From the NCBI GenBank assembly GCA_902534465.1, contig CACAPU010000003.1, positions 1-64,000 on the forward strand: DNA of 64,000 nt, given 5' to 3'. The number at the start of each line of letters is the position of its first letter. Position 1 is the stretch's first letter. A program made the translations under genes and the position numbers. This DNA comes from an uncultured Pelagibacteraceae bacterium (GTDB lineage Bacteria; Pseudomonadota; Alphaproteobacteria; Pelagibacterales; Pelagibacteraceae). This document shows, in pieces, positions 46,193 through 55,504 of the stretch. Below the pieces are notes generated by a model. That model was given only the letters and a program-made list of their open reading frames with translations. It had not been told where the DNA came from and did not search any database.

Positions 46193-47302
46193 TTAATCTA
46201 ATTTTCTTTTTGTTAAATTTAAAATTATACCTGAGATAATCGCTGTACTAATTATTGATGATCCGCCATAGCTTAAGAACGGAAGTGTCATGCCTGTTGT
46301 TGGAAGTATTCTTATGTTAACACCCACATGTATAAAAGTTTGTAGCAATATTAAAGAGATACAACCAATCAAAATTAATTTATAAGTATCTTCATTTAAT
46401 AAATTTATTTTTTGGATAACCTTATAAGAAAAAATCAGATACAAAAATAGAATACCAATGACAATAATTGCTCCAAACTCTTCTGATATAACAGATACTA
46501 TATAATCTGTATGAGCTTCAGGAACTCTTGAGTTCAAAGTACCTTCGCCAATACCTTTGCCAAAAAAACCACCATTTATAATTGCATCACTCGCTTTTTC
46601 TGCTTGATAATTATTGCCAGAATTTGAGTCTAAAAACGCTATAAGTCTAATTTTTATATATTCGAACTTAGGAACAAAAATCACTAGATAACTCACAATA
46701 GAACCTGCCAATAGAAAAAATACAAAAAATATAAAAATATTAATGCCAGATACAAAAATTAGAGCTAGCCAGATCATTGTTATTAAAAGTGTTTGCCCAA
46801 TGTCAGGTTGATAAATTAGCAACAGTAAAATAGGAAGAATAAATAAAGTACTTAAAAAATATTTAAAATATAGTCTTCTACTCTGAATAGTTAGCATTAA
46901 AGATAATGTCACTATAAAAAATGGCTTTATAATTTCAACAGGTTGAAACCTTGGTAAAAAAAACAAATCTAGCCATCTTTTTGATCCTTTTACTTCAACA
47001 CCTATAAAAGGAACTAATAACAAACTTAAAAACGTAACCAAAAATAAAATAAACGAAAATTTTGTTAAGATTTTTTGATTCAAGAATGAGAAAAGTATCA
47101 AAATTAAAATAGCCAGAGTTATATAAACAGAATGTTTAAAAAAAAAATAATATGATTTTGTATCTAATTTATCTGAAGCTATTAGAGAAGTAGAGACCAA
47201 TGAAAAAAAAAGACCTAATAAAAATAATCCTAAAATTAAAAATAAAAGAAATTTATCTATATTTTTCCACCAATGATAGAAGCTATCTAAATAATTACTC
47301 AT
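46193..47302 (-). CDS. ftsW: FtsW, SEDS-family peptidoglycan polymerase
   Basis: This polytopic protein polymerises septal glycan with FtsI. About nine to ten hydrophobic segments are seen, with the SEDS signatures IGVEVKGSKRWLDLFFLPRF (about 98-117), QPVEIIKPF, YQPDIGQTLL and the C-terminal PTTGMTLPFLSYGGSSIIST (about 332-351). An N-terminal cytoplasmic stretch (about 17 residues) is typical. At 369 residues it is standard. Its start overlaps murD's end by four bases (ATGA). RodA is an alternative SEDS member, but the location in this cluster makes FtsW very likely. Confidence 0.95.
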   Translation of the reverse strand: MSNYLDSFYHWWKNIDKFLLFLILGLFLLGLFFSLVSTSLIASDKLDTKSYYFFFKHSVYITLAILILILFSFLNQKILTKFSFILFLVTFLSLLLVPFIGVEVKGSKRWLDLFFLPRFQPVEIIKPFFIVTLSLMLTIQSRRLYFKYFLSTLFILPILLLLIYQPDIGQTLLITMIWLALIFVSGINIFIFFVFFLLAGSIVSYLVIFVPKFEYIKIRLIAFLDSNSGNNYQAEKASDAIINGGFFGKGIGEGTLNSRVPEAHTDYIVSVISEEFGAIIVIGILFLYLIFSYKVIQKINLLNEDTYKLILIGCISLILLQTFIHVGVNIRILPTTGMTLPFLSYGGSSIISTAIISGIILNLTKRKLD

Positions 47303-48603
47303 TTTCTTACTTCTTTAATTATATATTTAATATTTTTATTAAAAAATTTTCCTCTTTCCTCAAAGTTTTTAAATTGATCAAAAGATGCAGCTGAAGGACT
47401 AAAAAGGATTACTTTTTTGCTATCGTCATTTTTAATATTATTTTTTAAATTTTTTAAAATTTTTTTAAGTGTTAGAGAGCTTTGACAAAAAATTTTACTT
47501 GGTAATGAATTAATCAAAAGATTTCTATCTTTACCATAAACAAAAGCTTTAATATTTGAGGAATACTTTTTATTTAATTTAAATTTATCACCTTTTTTTG
47601 CAAGTCCTCCCAGAATCCAATAAATATTTTTATAACTTTCCAGCAATGGCACTGAAGAAGAAAAACTTGTAGATTTTGAGTCGTTAATGATTAATAATTT
47701 TCTCGATTGATATATTATTTGTTGTCTAAAATCCAATCCTTTAAATTTATTAGCCGTATTTATTACTTTTTTAAAATTTATCTTTAAGACCTTAGCAATA
47801 TTGAAAATGAAACAAAGATTTTTTCTATTACTAGAATTTTTAAAATAAATATTGTCTATTAGTCTAAAATATTTTTTATATTTAAAGTAATCTATTTTTA
47901 TAACTTTAGATTTTATTTTTCGTTTTTTTATTAATTCATTAAGAATTTTATTTTCGCTGTCTATAAAAGTGTAGTCATTTTTAGTTTGCAATTTTACGAT
48001 TTTAAATTTTGCATTTACATAGTTTTTGAAAGTTCCATGTCTTTCTAAATGATCTGGATTTAAGTTAAGTATAACAGAATATTTTGACTTAAAATACCGA
48101 CTATAATCAAGTTGATATGAAGACGCCTCAATTACAAATATTGTATTTTTTTTTATTTTTTTTTCCATTAAAATTGGATAGCCAATATTGCCGGTTAATC
48201 TTACATCCATTTTATTATTTTTTAGAAGATCATGTAAAAGTTTTGAAGTGGTCGATTTACCATTTGTTCCAGTGATTGTTATTTTATTTATTTTTGGATA
48301 ACTGATTTCAAATATATCAAGTTCTGTGATAATTTTAGGCCTATTTCTGCTCAGATAAGCAGAAATTCTACATTTATTGATATCTATTCCTGGACTTAAA
48401 ACAATGAAATCAAAGCTTATATTTAATAATTTCTTAATATTAATTAATTTTTTTTTAAACCTAGTTGGAATATTTTTTGTGTTATCGTCATATATTTTAC
48501 AGGTATTATTGCCTTTTAAAAAATTAAAACAAGAAATACCAGATTTTCCAAAACCATAAATTAAAATTTTTTTGTTTTTAAAATTAATCTTTCTTTCATT
48601 CAT
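47299..48603 (-). CDS. murD: UDP-N-acetylmuramoylalanine-D-glutamate ligase
   Basis: It adds D-glutamate to the muramyl nucleotide. I start at the ATG at 48603, where TAATG overlaps the mraY stop and the protein begins MNERKINFKNKKILIYGFGK; an earlier ATG at 48660 inside mraY would add 19 unlike residues. The ATP site ITGTNGKSTTSKLLHDLL (about 115-132) is intact, and NLNPDHLERHGTFKNYVNAK is the conserved centre. At 434 residues it fits. The gene is Lys/Asn-rich and rather divergent outside these motifs. Confidence 0.93.
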   Translation of the reverse strand: MNERKINFKNKKILIYGFGKSGISCFNFLKGNNTCKIYDDNTKNIPTRFKKKLINIKKLLNISFDFIVLSPGIDINKCRISAYLSRNRPKIITELDIFEISYPKINKITITGTNGKSTTSKLLHDLLKNNKMDVRLTGNIGYPILMEKKIKKNTIFVIEASSYQLDYSRYFKSKYSVILNLNPDHLERHGTFKNYVNAKFKIVKLQTKNDYTFIDSENKILNELIKKRKIKSKVIKIDYFKYKKYFRLIDNIYFKNSSNRKNLCFIFNIAKVLKINFKKVINTANKFKGLDFRQQIIYQSRKLLIINDSKSTSFSSSVPLLESYKNIYWILGGLAKKGDKFKLNKKYSSNIKAFVYGKDRNLLINSLPSKIFCQSSLTLKKILKNLKNNIKNDDSKKVILFSPSAASFDQFKNFEERGKFFNKNIKYIIKEVRK

Positions 48604-49688
48604 TATCTTAATTTTAAAGTTGCAAGACCTATCATCGCCAAAATAATTGAAATGATCCAAAATCTAATTACCACAGTTGACTCAGGCCAACCTTTTTTTT
48701 CAAAATGATGGTGAATTGGTGCCATTTTAAATATTCTTCTACCGGTTAGTTTAAATGATATCACTTGTGCAATTACCGAAACTGCCTCTAAGACAAATAG
48801 ACCACCCGTAACTGCAAGAACAATTTCGTGTTTGGTAATTATTCCAACTGCTCCCAGTGATCCTCCTAAAGCTAAAGACCCTGTGTCACCCATAAAAATC
48901 TTTGCTGGTGGTGCATTAAACCATAAGAAACCGAGACAGGATCCTATTATTGCTCCACAGAAAATAGATGCCTCTCCTACACCATCAATATAAACAATTT
49001 TTAAATATTCTGAGAAAACTATATTTCCTGTAACATAACTAATAAAAGCAAAACATGCTGCAACTAATATAACAGGAACTGTAGCTAAACCATCCAGTCC
49101 ATCAGTCAAGTTAACAGCATTAGATGAACCTACAATAACAAATAAATAAAATGGAATAAAAAACCAGCCCAGGTTAATTACTAAATTTTTAAAAAATGGA
49201 AAATATAAATTTTCAAGTTCATTTGATCCACCAAAAAGATAAAGAAGATAAATTCCACCTAATGCTAAAACGATCTGAATTATAATTTTTAATTTTGATG
49301 AAATACCATTTGAATTATTTTTTTTTATCTTTTGAAAGTCATCATATGCCCCAAGTAATCCAAAAGATCCTGCTATATATATTAAGAACCAATTGTAAGG
49401 ATTTGACAAATCACCCCACAATAATACTCCAGAGAAAATACCAAGTAGTATCATTAAACCTCCCATAGTGGGAGTTCCTATTTTTTTGACTATATGCTCG
49501 CTCGGTCCATCTTCTCTAATTGGATCATGAATTTGATGTGAAGAAAAATAATTGATTAATGGTCCCCCAACTAGAAAAACTACCGTCATCGAAGTAAACA
49601 TTGATAGACCTGTTCGTACAGTCAAATATTTAAAAACATTTAGAAAACTAAAAATTTCGACTAAGTTCGAAAAAAGACTAAAAAGCAT
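48603..49688 (-). CDS. mraY: phospho-N-acetylmuramoyl-pentapeptide transferase
   Basis: It makes lipid I on undecaprenyl phosphate. About ten helices are present. Catalytic and binding motifs are YDDFQKIKKNN (about 115-125), VNLTDGLDGLATVPV (about 193-207), FMGDTGSLALGG (about 267-278) and MAPIHHHFEKKGWPE (about 324-338). At 361 residues it is standard. It overlaps the murEF gene by 11 bases and murD by one. Confidence 0.97.
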   Translation of the reverse strand: MLFSLFSNLVEIFSFLNVFKYLTVRTGLSMFTSMTVVFLVGGPLINYFSSHQIHDPIREDGPSEHIVKKIGTPTMGGLMILLGIFSGVLLWGDLSNPYNWFLIYIAGSFGLLGAYDDFQKIKKNNSNGISSKLKIIIQIVLALGGIYLLYLFGGSNELENLYFPFFKNLVINLGWFFIPFYLFVIVGSSNAVNLTDGLDGLATVPVILVAACFAFISYVTGNIVFSEYLKIVYIDGVGEASIFCGAIIGSCLGFLWFNAPPAKIFMGDTGSLALGGSLGAVGIITKHEIVLAVTGGLFVLEAVSVIAQVISFKLTGRRIFKMAPIHHHFEKKGWPESTVVIRFWIISIILAMIGLATLKLR

Positions 49689-52524
49689 TTAGTTTACCTT
49701 TTTTCAAATTTTGACTTATTCTGTTTAATCCAGTTGAATTTGAACCTTTGATCATTAGATATTCGCCATTCTTAATGTCTTTTATCATAAAATTTAATAT
49801 ATCCTCTTTTGAATTTAATATTTTTCCTCTTTTTTGTGGTCTAATTTTGTTAAATGTTTCGATTACATCTTTGCCATAAACATAAACTTTATCAATTTCA
49901 GTATGATTAATAAATTCAGCAGCTTTCCTATGAAATTTTTTAGAATGTTTACCAAGTTCTAACATATCTCCTAATAAAATTAATTTTCTTTTTGAATAAG
50001 CATTTAAATTATTTAGTTTATTTAAAGCGAATTTTAGAGATAAGGGATTAGAATTATAACTCTCATCAATTAGATTGATTTTTTTTTCTTTTAAATTAAT
50101 TAATTTTATATCTCCTCTTCCCTCTGGAAATTTATAGTCATTGAAAAAAAATTTGTTTAGTTCATGCAAATCGAAGAAAACTGAAATTACAGCTAAAGTT
50201 GATAAAATATTATAAATATAATTTTCTAAATTCTTTTTAATTGAAAATATTAATTTTGAATTATTATAATTTATGAAAAGAATACAATTGTTTTTTTCAT
50301 TTTTTATTTTAATTAAACTTAAATTCGACTTATTTTTTATTCCAAAAGAAATTATTCTTAACTTTTTTTTTTTAGCTTTTGATTTAAAAAAATTAAAAAA
50401 CTGATCATCAGCATTCAATATGATTGTTCCATTTTCTACTATATTATTTATTATTTCTGATTTTGCTTCGGCTATACTCTTTAAATTTTTAAAATTTTCA
50501 ATGTGAGCATAAGATATATTTGTAATCACTCCAATGTTAGGTAATATGTTTTTTGTTAGAAGATCAATTTCCCCTTTTTTATTCATCCCTACTTCGAAGA
50601 TACCTATTTTATCTCCCTCATTTATATTAAATAAAGAAATTGGGACCCCATATTTATTATTAAAAGATCTTTTTGAATAAGATGTTTGACATAATTTACT
50701 TATCATTTGACCCAGCATCTCTTTTAAGGAAGTTTTGCCCGCAGATCCTGTGATTGCTACAGAAGAAATACTGGATGATATTCTTACTAATTTAGCAATT
50801 TTAGAAAATATTTTTAAAGAATTTTTAACATATATTTTATTTTTGTTTTTATTCCTTAATTTACCTTCAATGATTGAGATTGATGCCCCGTTTCGTAAAG
50901 CTTTATCAGCAAATTTATTACCATCAAAATTTTTTCCTTTTATGCCAAAGAAAATATTATTTTTTTTTATTTTTCTTGAGTCAATTGAAGCTTCATTAAT
51001 CTTAATATTTTTTTCAATTTTTTTTTTTGTGACTTCTGAAATAATATTAGACTTCCAATTCTTATTTGAGGTTTTATTTCTCTCTTTAATATATTTTTTG
51101 ATACAATTCTTATCTGAAAAGTATTTTATAGAGGTATATTCTTGGTAGACCTCGTGCCCCTTTCCTGCAATAATAACTACCTCGTTTGACTTAATATCCA
51201 TAATCGCAGATTTTATTGCTTTTTCTCTTGAAGGGATCTCTAATAATTTATTTTTTAAAATATTAGATTTCACATCTCTTCTTATTATTTTTGGATCTTC
51301 ATTTCTTGGATTGTCATCTGTTAAATATATTTTGTTACAATATTTATTGGCAATTCTACCCATTATTTTTCTTTTGGGTTTGTCTCTATCACCTCCACAT
51401 CCGAATACTAAATTAATTTTTCTTAATTTAAATTGTTCCTTAATATCTTTTATGCAGGTTTCTAAAGCATCAGGTGTATGTGCATAATCAAGAATGACAA
51501 TTCCATTATTGTTAAGTCTTCCAATTTTTTCTAATCTGCCCTTTACTGGTTTAATTTTTTTAGTGATTTTTAAAATTTTTTCTAAAGATATTTTACTATT
51601 TATTGCCGCCATAATAGCCATTAGTAAATTTTTAATTTGTACTCTTCCAATTAATTTTGTTGAAAAAGAATATTTCTTATTATTAAATTTAAATATTACT
51701 TTCTGTTCATCTTTTAAAAATTGATGATTTAAGATTACAAAACTTGATGCAGAGCTTCCTATTGTTAATTTTTTGATTTTATTTGATTTTGTAATTCTAT
51801 TTAAATTTGAGGCAATTTTTAACTTATCATCGTAAATAGCACATGAATTTTTTTTCATCAATTTCCTGAATAATATTAATTTTGAGTTCAAATAATTTTG
51901 AAATGTTTTGTGGTAATCTAAATGATCTCTTGATAAATTTGTAAATATACCAACATCAAATTTTAATCCATATAATCTATTCTGATTTAATCCATGGCTT
52001 GAAGCTTCCAAAATAACATTATCAATTTTTTTTTGTTTTAATTTTTGTAAAATATTATTTATTTCAATTGGATCAAAAGTAGTATTTGAAAAATTTTTTT
52101 TTATTTTCAAGCCATTAATTCCTAATGTTCCAATTGAAGCTGCCTTTACTTTATTTAAACTTGCAATTTGGAAATAAAAATTTGCTACTGAAGATTTTCC
52201 ATTTGTTCCGGTAACTGCTATCAAGTTATTTGGTTTTTTATAAAAAATTCTTGAGCTAAAATGAGCTAGTAGTTTTCTAGGGTCTTTAAAATTCAAAAAT
52301 AAAATATTATTTTTCCATCCATTTTTTTTTAATTTGTCAGAAATTATTATTTTTGATCCATTTTTAATTGCATCGTCTATAAATAAATTTCCATCTGTAT
52401 TATTTCCTTTAAATGCAAAAAAAATATATCCCTTTTTAATTTTCCTAGAATTAAACGCTATCCCTTTAAAACTAACTTTTTGATATTTTTTATTTAAATT
52501 TGGAAAGTAGTCTTTCAACAACAT
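49678..52524 (-). CDS. murEF: fused MurE-MurF ligase
   Basis: The 948-residue protein joins two successive peptidoglycan ligases. The first half is MurE (meso-DAP adding): ATP loop VTGTNGKSSV at about 104-113, FTNLSRDHLDYH and LTDDNPRNEDP (DNPR is the DAP specificity motif). The second half from about residue 480 is MurF (D-Ala-D-Ala adding): a second N-terminal domain (SIDSRKIKKNNIFFGIKGKN), ATP loop VAITGSAGKTSLKEML and DESYNSNPLSLKFALNKL. The frame is continuous with no internal stop, so both domains would be made as one protein. The usual order murE then murF is retained. Confidence 0.94.
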   Translation of the reverse strand: MLLKDYFPNLNKKYQKVSFKGIAFNSRKIKKGYIFFAFKGNNTDGNLFIDDAIKNGSKIIISDKLKKNGWKNNILFLNFKDPRKLLAHFSSRIFYKKPNNLIAVTGTNGKSSVANFYFQIASLNKVKAASIGTLGINGLKIKKNFSNTTFDPIEINNILQKLKQKKIDNVILEASSHGLNQNRLYGLKFDVGIFTNLSRDHLDYHKTFQNYLNSKLILFRKLMKKNSCAIYDDKLKIASNLNRITKSNKIKKLTIGSSASSFVILNHQFLKDEQKVIFKFNNKKYSFSTKLIGRVQIKNLLMAIMAAINSKISLEKILKITKKIKPVKGRLEKIGRLNNNGIVILDYAHTPDALETCIKDIKEQFKLRKINLVFGCGGDRDKPKRKIMGRIANKYCNKIYLTDDNPRNEDPKIIRRDVKSNILKNKLLEIPSREKAIKSAIMDIKSNEVVIIAGKGHEVYQEYTSIKYFSDKNCIKKYIKERNKTSNKNWKSNIISEVTKKKIEKNIKINEASIDSRKIKKNNIFFGIKGKNFDGNKFADKALRNGASISIIEGKLRNKNKNKIYVKNSLKIFSKIAKLVRISSSISSVAITGSAGKTSLKEMLGQMISKLCQTSYSKRSFNNKYGVPISLFNINEGDKIGIFEVGMNKKGEIDLLTKNILPNIGVITNISYAHIENFKNLKSIAEAKSEIINNIVENGTIILNADDQFFNFFKSKAKKKKLRIISFGIKNKSNLSLIKIKNEKNNCILFINYNNSKLIFSIKKNLENYIYNILSTLAVISVFFDLHELNKFFFNDYKFPEGRGDIKLINLKEKKINLIDESYNSNPLSLKFALNKLNNLNAYSKRKLILLGDMLELGKHSKKFHRKAAEFINHTEIDKVYVYGKDVIETFNKIRPQKRGKILNSKEDILNFMIKDIKNGEYLMIKGSNSTGLNRISQNLKKGKLNAF

Positions 52525-52535
52525 GTTTTACGCTC

Positions 52536-54191
52536 TTAATATTTTGTGGCTAAAATTGGCCCAATTTTATCAATTATCTGACCTGTTACCCAAACAGTAG
52601 TCCAACCTGCTGTATTCCTCCAGTTACCTTTGTAGGGATATCTGTCATCTCTATAATGATAGACAAATTCTCTGTTTGCTTTTGGCTCATCTAGCATTAC
52701 GGCTAATACAAATTTTGGATCCGATGTAGGAAAAACTGAAGTAAAAGTATTAATTTTTTTTTTAGAATAGCCACCCTCAGAAGGTTGATCCGCAGTACCA
52801 GTTTTTCCTCCTACTTCATAACCTTTTACATTTGCAAAACCTGCTGTTCCTTCTTTTGTTGATACAATTTTTCTGAGAATAGGGTTAATAGTTTCTGATA
52901 AATTGTCATTGAGTATTCTTTGTCTTTTTAATCTATCTTTCTTTATTAATGTAGGAGTTATATCGTATCCTCCATTACTAATAATGGAATAAGCTTTAGA
53001 AAGTTGTAATAAAGTTGTAGCTATCCCATGACCAAACGAGACTGTCGCAAGTTTACATTTACCCCATCTTCCTATTTGAGTTGATCCCACCTCCTGAATA
53101 TCAAATTCTAAATTAGATATAATTCCAATTTTTTTTAAAAACTCATTATAATTTTCTATGCCAACTTTTTCAGCTATTCTCACAGAGCCAATATTTCCTG
53201 ATCTTATTAAAATCTCCTCAGCAGTTAAATCTGATGGTATTTTGTCATCATATTCAGATATAGAATTTCCTGCACATGTTATCCTTTTTTTAAGATCCCT
53301 AAACTCTGTATCCGGTTCTATAACATTGTATTGTAAGCCTGCAGCTAATGTAAAAGTTTTAAAAACAGATCCAAATTCATAGACACCTTTTGTTGCTCTA
53401 TTAATATATTTTTTATCAATAATTTTTTCTCTTTTATTAAGATCAAAGTCAGGAAGAGAAATCATTGATAAAATATTGCCATTGTTAATATCCATTAAAA
53501 CCGCAGCACTCCCAATATTTTGAAATATATCTCTAGATTTTAACAATTCCTCTTTAATTAAATATTGTAAGTCTTTATCAAGTGTTAATTTTAAAGGCTC
53601 TTTAGAAGTTGTTAGTTCATAATCAAAAGTTTTTTCAATTCCTGATATACCATTATTATCATTATCAATTTGTCCAATTACGTGGCTGAACAAATTTCCA
53701 TTGGGATAAACTCTTGCTATACTATCCTCTTGAATAAATGATTTATCTCCTAAAAGTAGGACTTGTTCAAGTTTTTTTGGACTAATTTTTTTTTTTACAT
53801 AAAAGAATTTTTTTCCATACATTTCTTTTTGAAAATTTTTGTTTGGAAATATTAATTTTAAAGAAATCAATAATTTTTTTTTATTTATTACTAAATTTGG
53901 ATTTATACCCAAATTAATAATTGGGACACTTTTTGCTAAAATATTTCCATCTTTATCCAAAATACTAGATCTAAAATTCTCTTTTTTTATTACTTTCTTA
54001 ATTTCTGGAATTTTTTTAACACTTAGTAATATTACTTTTGAAGAAAAAATAACTGCCAAAATAAAAAATACAAAAAAAATAAATGCTATTCTCTCAAAGG
54101 AAATTTTCAAATATGACTTATTTTCGTTAAATGAAAAGCCCTCATTATATTTAACTGGATTTTGAGAGTTTTGGCTTGTTTCACTCATCAA
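52536..54191 (-). CDS. ftsI: FtsI, septal transpeptidase (PBP3)
   Basis: This penicillin-binding protein cross-links septal peptidoglycan. A single N-terminal membrane helix (about residues 31-54) precedes the pedestal domain. The transpeptidase motifs are SVFK (GVYEFGSVFKTFTLAAG, about 265-281), SGN (IRSGNIGSV) and KTG (VGGKTGTADQPS, about 464-475). At 551 residues it is of normal length. It overlaps ftsL by 11 bases and precedes murEF by 11. The first two ATGs are adjacent. Confidence 0.95.
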   Translation of the reverse strand: MMSETSQNSQNPVKYNEGFSFNENKSYLKISFERIAFIFFVFFILAVIFSSKVILLSVKKIPEIKKVIKKENFRSSILDKDGNILAKSVPIINLGINPNLVINKKKLLISLKLIFPNKNFQKEMYGKKFFYVKKKISPKKLEQVLLLGDKSFIQEDSIARVYPNGNLFSHVIGQIDNDNNGISGIEKTFDYELTTSKEPLKLTLDKDLQYLIKEELLKSRDIFQNIGSAAVLMDINNGNILSMISLPDFDLNKREKIIDKKYINRATKGVYEFGSVFKTFTLAAGLQYNVIEPDTEFRDLKKRITCAGNSISEYDDKIPSDLTAEEILIRSGNIGSVRIAEKVGIENYNEFLKKIGIISNLEFDIQEVGSTQIGRWGKCKLATVSFGHGIATTLLQLSKAYSIISNGGYDITPTLIKKDRLKRQRILNDNLSETINPILRKIVSTKEGTAGFANVKGYEVGGKTGTADQPSEGGYSKKKINTFTSVFPTSDPKFVLAVMLDEPKANREFVYHYRDDRYPYKGNWRNTAGWTTVWVTGQIIDKIGPILATKY

Positions 54192-54489
54192 TATTAACCA
54201 TTTTCTCTATTTTTAATTTATCATTTACAATTGTAATTATGTTCAAATTTTCTATTTTTTTTTGTATTAATTTTTCTTCAAAATAAAATTTTTGATACTC
54301 GATTAATTTTTTTGGTGAGGTGAGGATATTATAATCAAGTAAATTGAGTTCATAACGATCCTCTAAAATTCTTATATTTTCATTAATTTCAAAAATTTGT
54401 TTATCAAGTTTTTTTGTTGAGTTTTTTGTTAACGTTGTAGCAAAAATTAGAATTATTATTGGGGTAAAAAAAAATATTTTTTTCATCAA
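54181..54489 (-). CDS. ftsL: FtsL-like division protein
   Basis: The small (102-residue) bitopic protein has one N-terminal helix (FFFTPIIILIFATTLT, about 6-21) and a predicted leucine-zipper-like coiled coil with regularly spaced Ile/Leu. Sequence identity with other FtsL proteins is minimal, so the name rests on size, topology and place between rsmH and ftsI. It overlaps ftsI by 11 bases and follows rsmH by one. Confidence 0.75.
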   Translation of the reverse strand: MMKKIFFFTPIIILIFATTLTKNSTKKLDKQIFEINENIRILEDRYELNLLDYNILTSPKKLIEYQKFYFEEKLIQKKIENLNIITIVNDKLKIEKMVNIDE

Positions 54490-54490
54490 A

Positions 54491-55486
54491 TTATCTTAAC
54501 TCCTCAACATCAGTCAGATATTTAAATTTTTCTCTTAAGTCATTAAAATCACATTTTTGGTTTATTTTTATTGCATATCTAAGTTTAGCAGATCTTGATG
54601 GTGGATTTTGGTTTACCTCTTTTAAGCTAGGTAAGATTGGTTTTTTATTAATTAATTTAAAACATTTTTCTAATACTTCTTCATTTGGCATATATCTAGA
54701 AGAATTTCTTTCCTCTGAATAGTGTTTAAAGAAAAATTTGACAATTTTATCTTCTAATGAATGAAAAGTGACTACAGCAATTACACCACCAACAGGAATT
54801 AAGTGAAACGAATTTATTAAAGCATTTATTAATTCGCTTATTTCTTTATTAACTAAAATTCTTAGTGCTTGAAAGATTTTAGTTGAATTATGAATTTTTG
54901 TTTTTTGGTATTTTTTTACACTATCAATAATTTGAACTAAATCTTCAGTTTTAATAGTTTTAAGTTTTCTTATTTTGACAATTTCTCTAGCAATTTTTTT
55001 TGAATATCTTTCATCACCTAATATTTTAAAAACTCTTGAAAGATTATTTTCATCCATGGTTGATATAAAATCGTTTGCTGAAAACTCATTTATTCCCATT
55101 CTCATATTTAGTTCACCTGTATCATTAAATGATAATCCTTTTTTAGAATTTTTAATTTGGTTAATAGAGTATCCTAAATCGAAAATTATACCTCTTAGAT
55201 CATTATTTTTTAGTTTTATTTTATTTAATTTAGAAAATTTAATATTATAAAATTTGAATCTATTCCTATACTGTTTTTCAAATCTTGATGCACTGTTCAA
55301 AACATCTTTATCTCGATCTATTGCGATTATTTTATTTTCTTTATTTTCTAGAATTTTTTTTGAGTATCCTCCCTGCCCAAAAGTGCAGTCGATAAATGTG
55401 CCACCATAAAAAGGGGAAATAATGCTAATTAATTCATTTAGCAGCACTGGAAAATGTTTTTTTTCCAGATTTATGGTGGCATTCAT
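54491..55486 (-). CDS. rsmH: 16S rRNA (cytosine1402-N4)-methyltransferase
   Basis: It methylates C1402 of 16S rRNA. The SAM-binding site is GGTFIDCTFGQGGYSKKIL (about 28-46), with HFPVLLNELISIISP before it. Further conserved blocks are IIFDLGYSINQIKN (about 99-112), GLSFNDTGELNMRMG (about 116-130) and VTFHSLEDKIVKFFFK (about 243-258). At 331 residues it is somewhat long. It is in its normal place before ftsL, but ftsZ and not mraZ precedes it, by 18 bases. Confidence 0.96.
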   Translation of the reverse strand: MNATINLEKKHFPVLLNELISIISPFYGGTFIDCTFGQGGYSKKILENKENKIIAIDRDKDVLNSASRFEKQYRNRFKFYNIKFSKLNKIKLKNNDLRGIIFDLGYSINQIKNSKKGLSFNDTGELNMRMGINEFSANDFISTMDENNLSRVFKILGDERYSKKIAREIVKIRKLKTIKTEDLVQIIDSVKKYQKTKIHNSTKIFQALRILVNKEISELINALINSFHLIPVGGVIAVVTFHSLEDKIVKFFFKHYSEERNSSRYMPNEEVLEKCFKLINKKPILPSLKEVNQNPPSRSAKLRYAIKINQKCDFNDLREKFKYLTDVEELR

Positions 55487-55504
55487 TTATTTTTTTGAAG
55501 ACCA

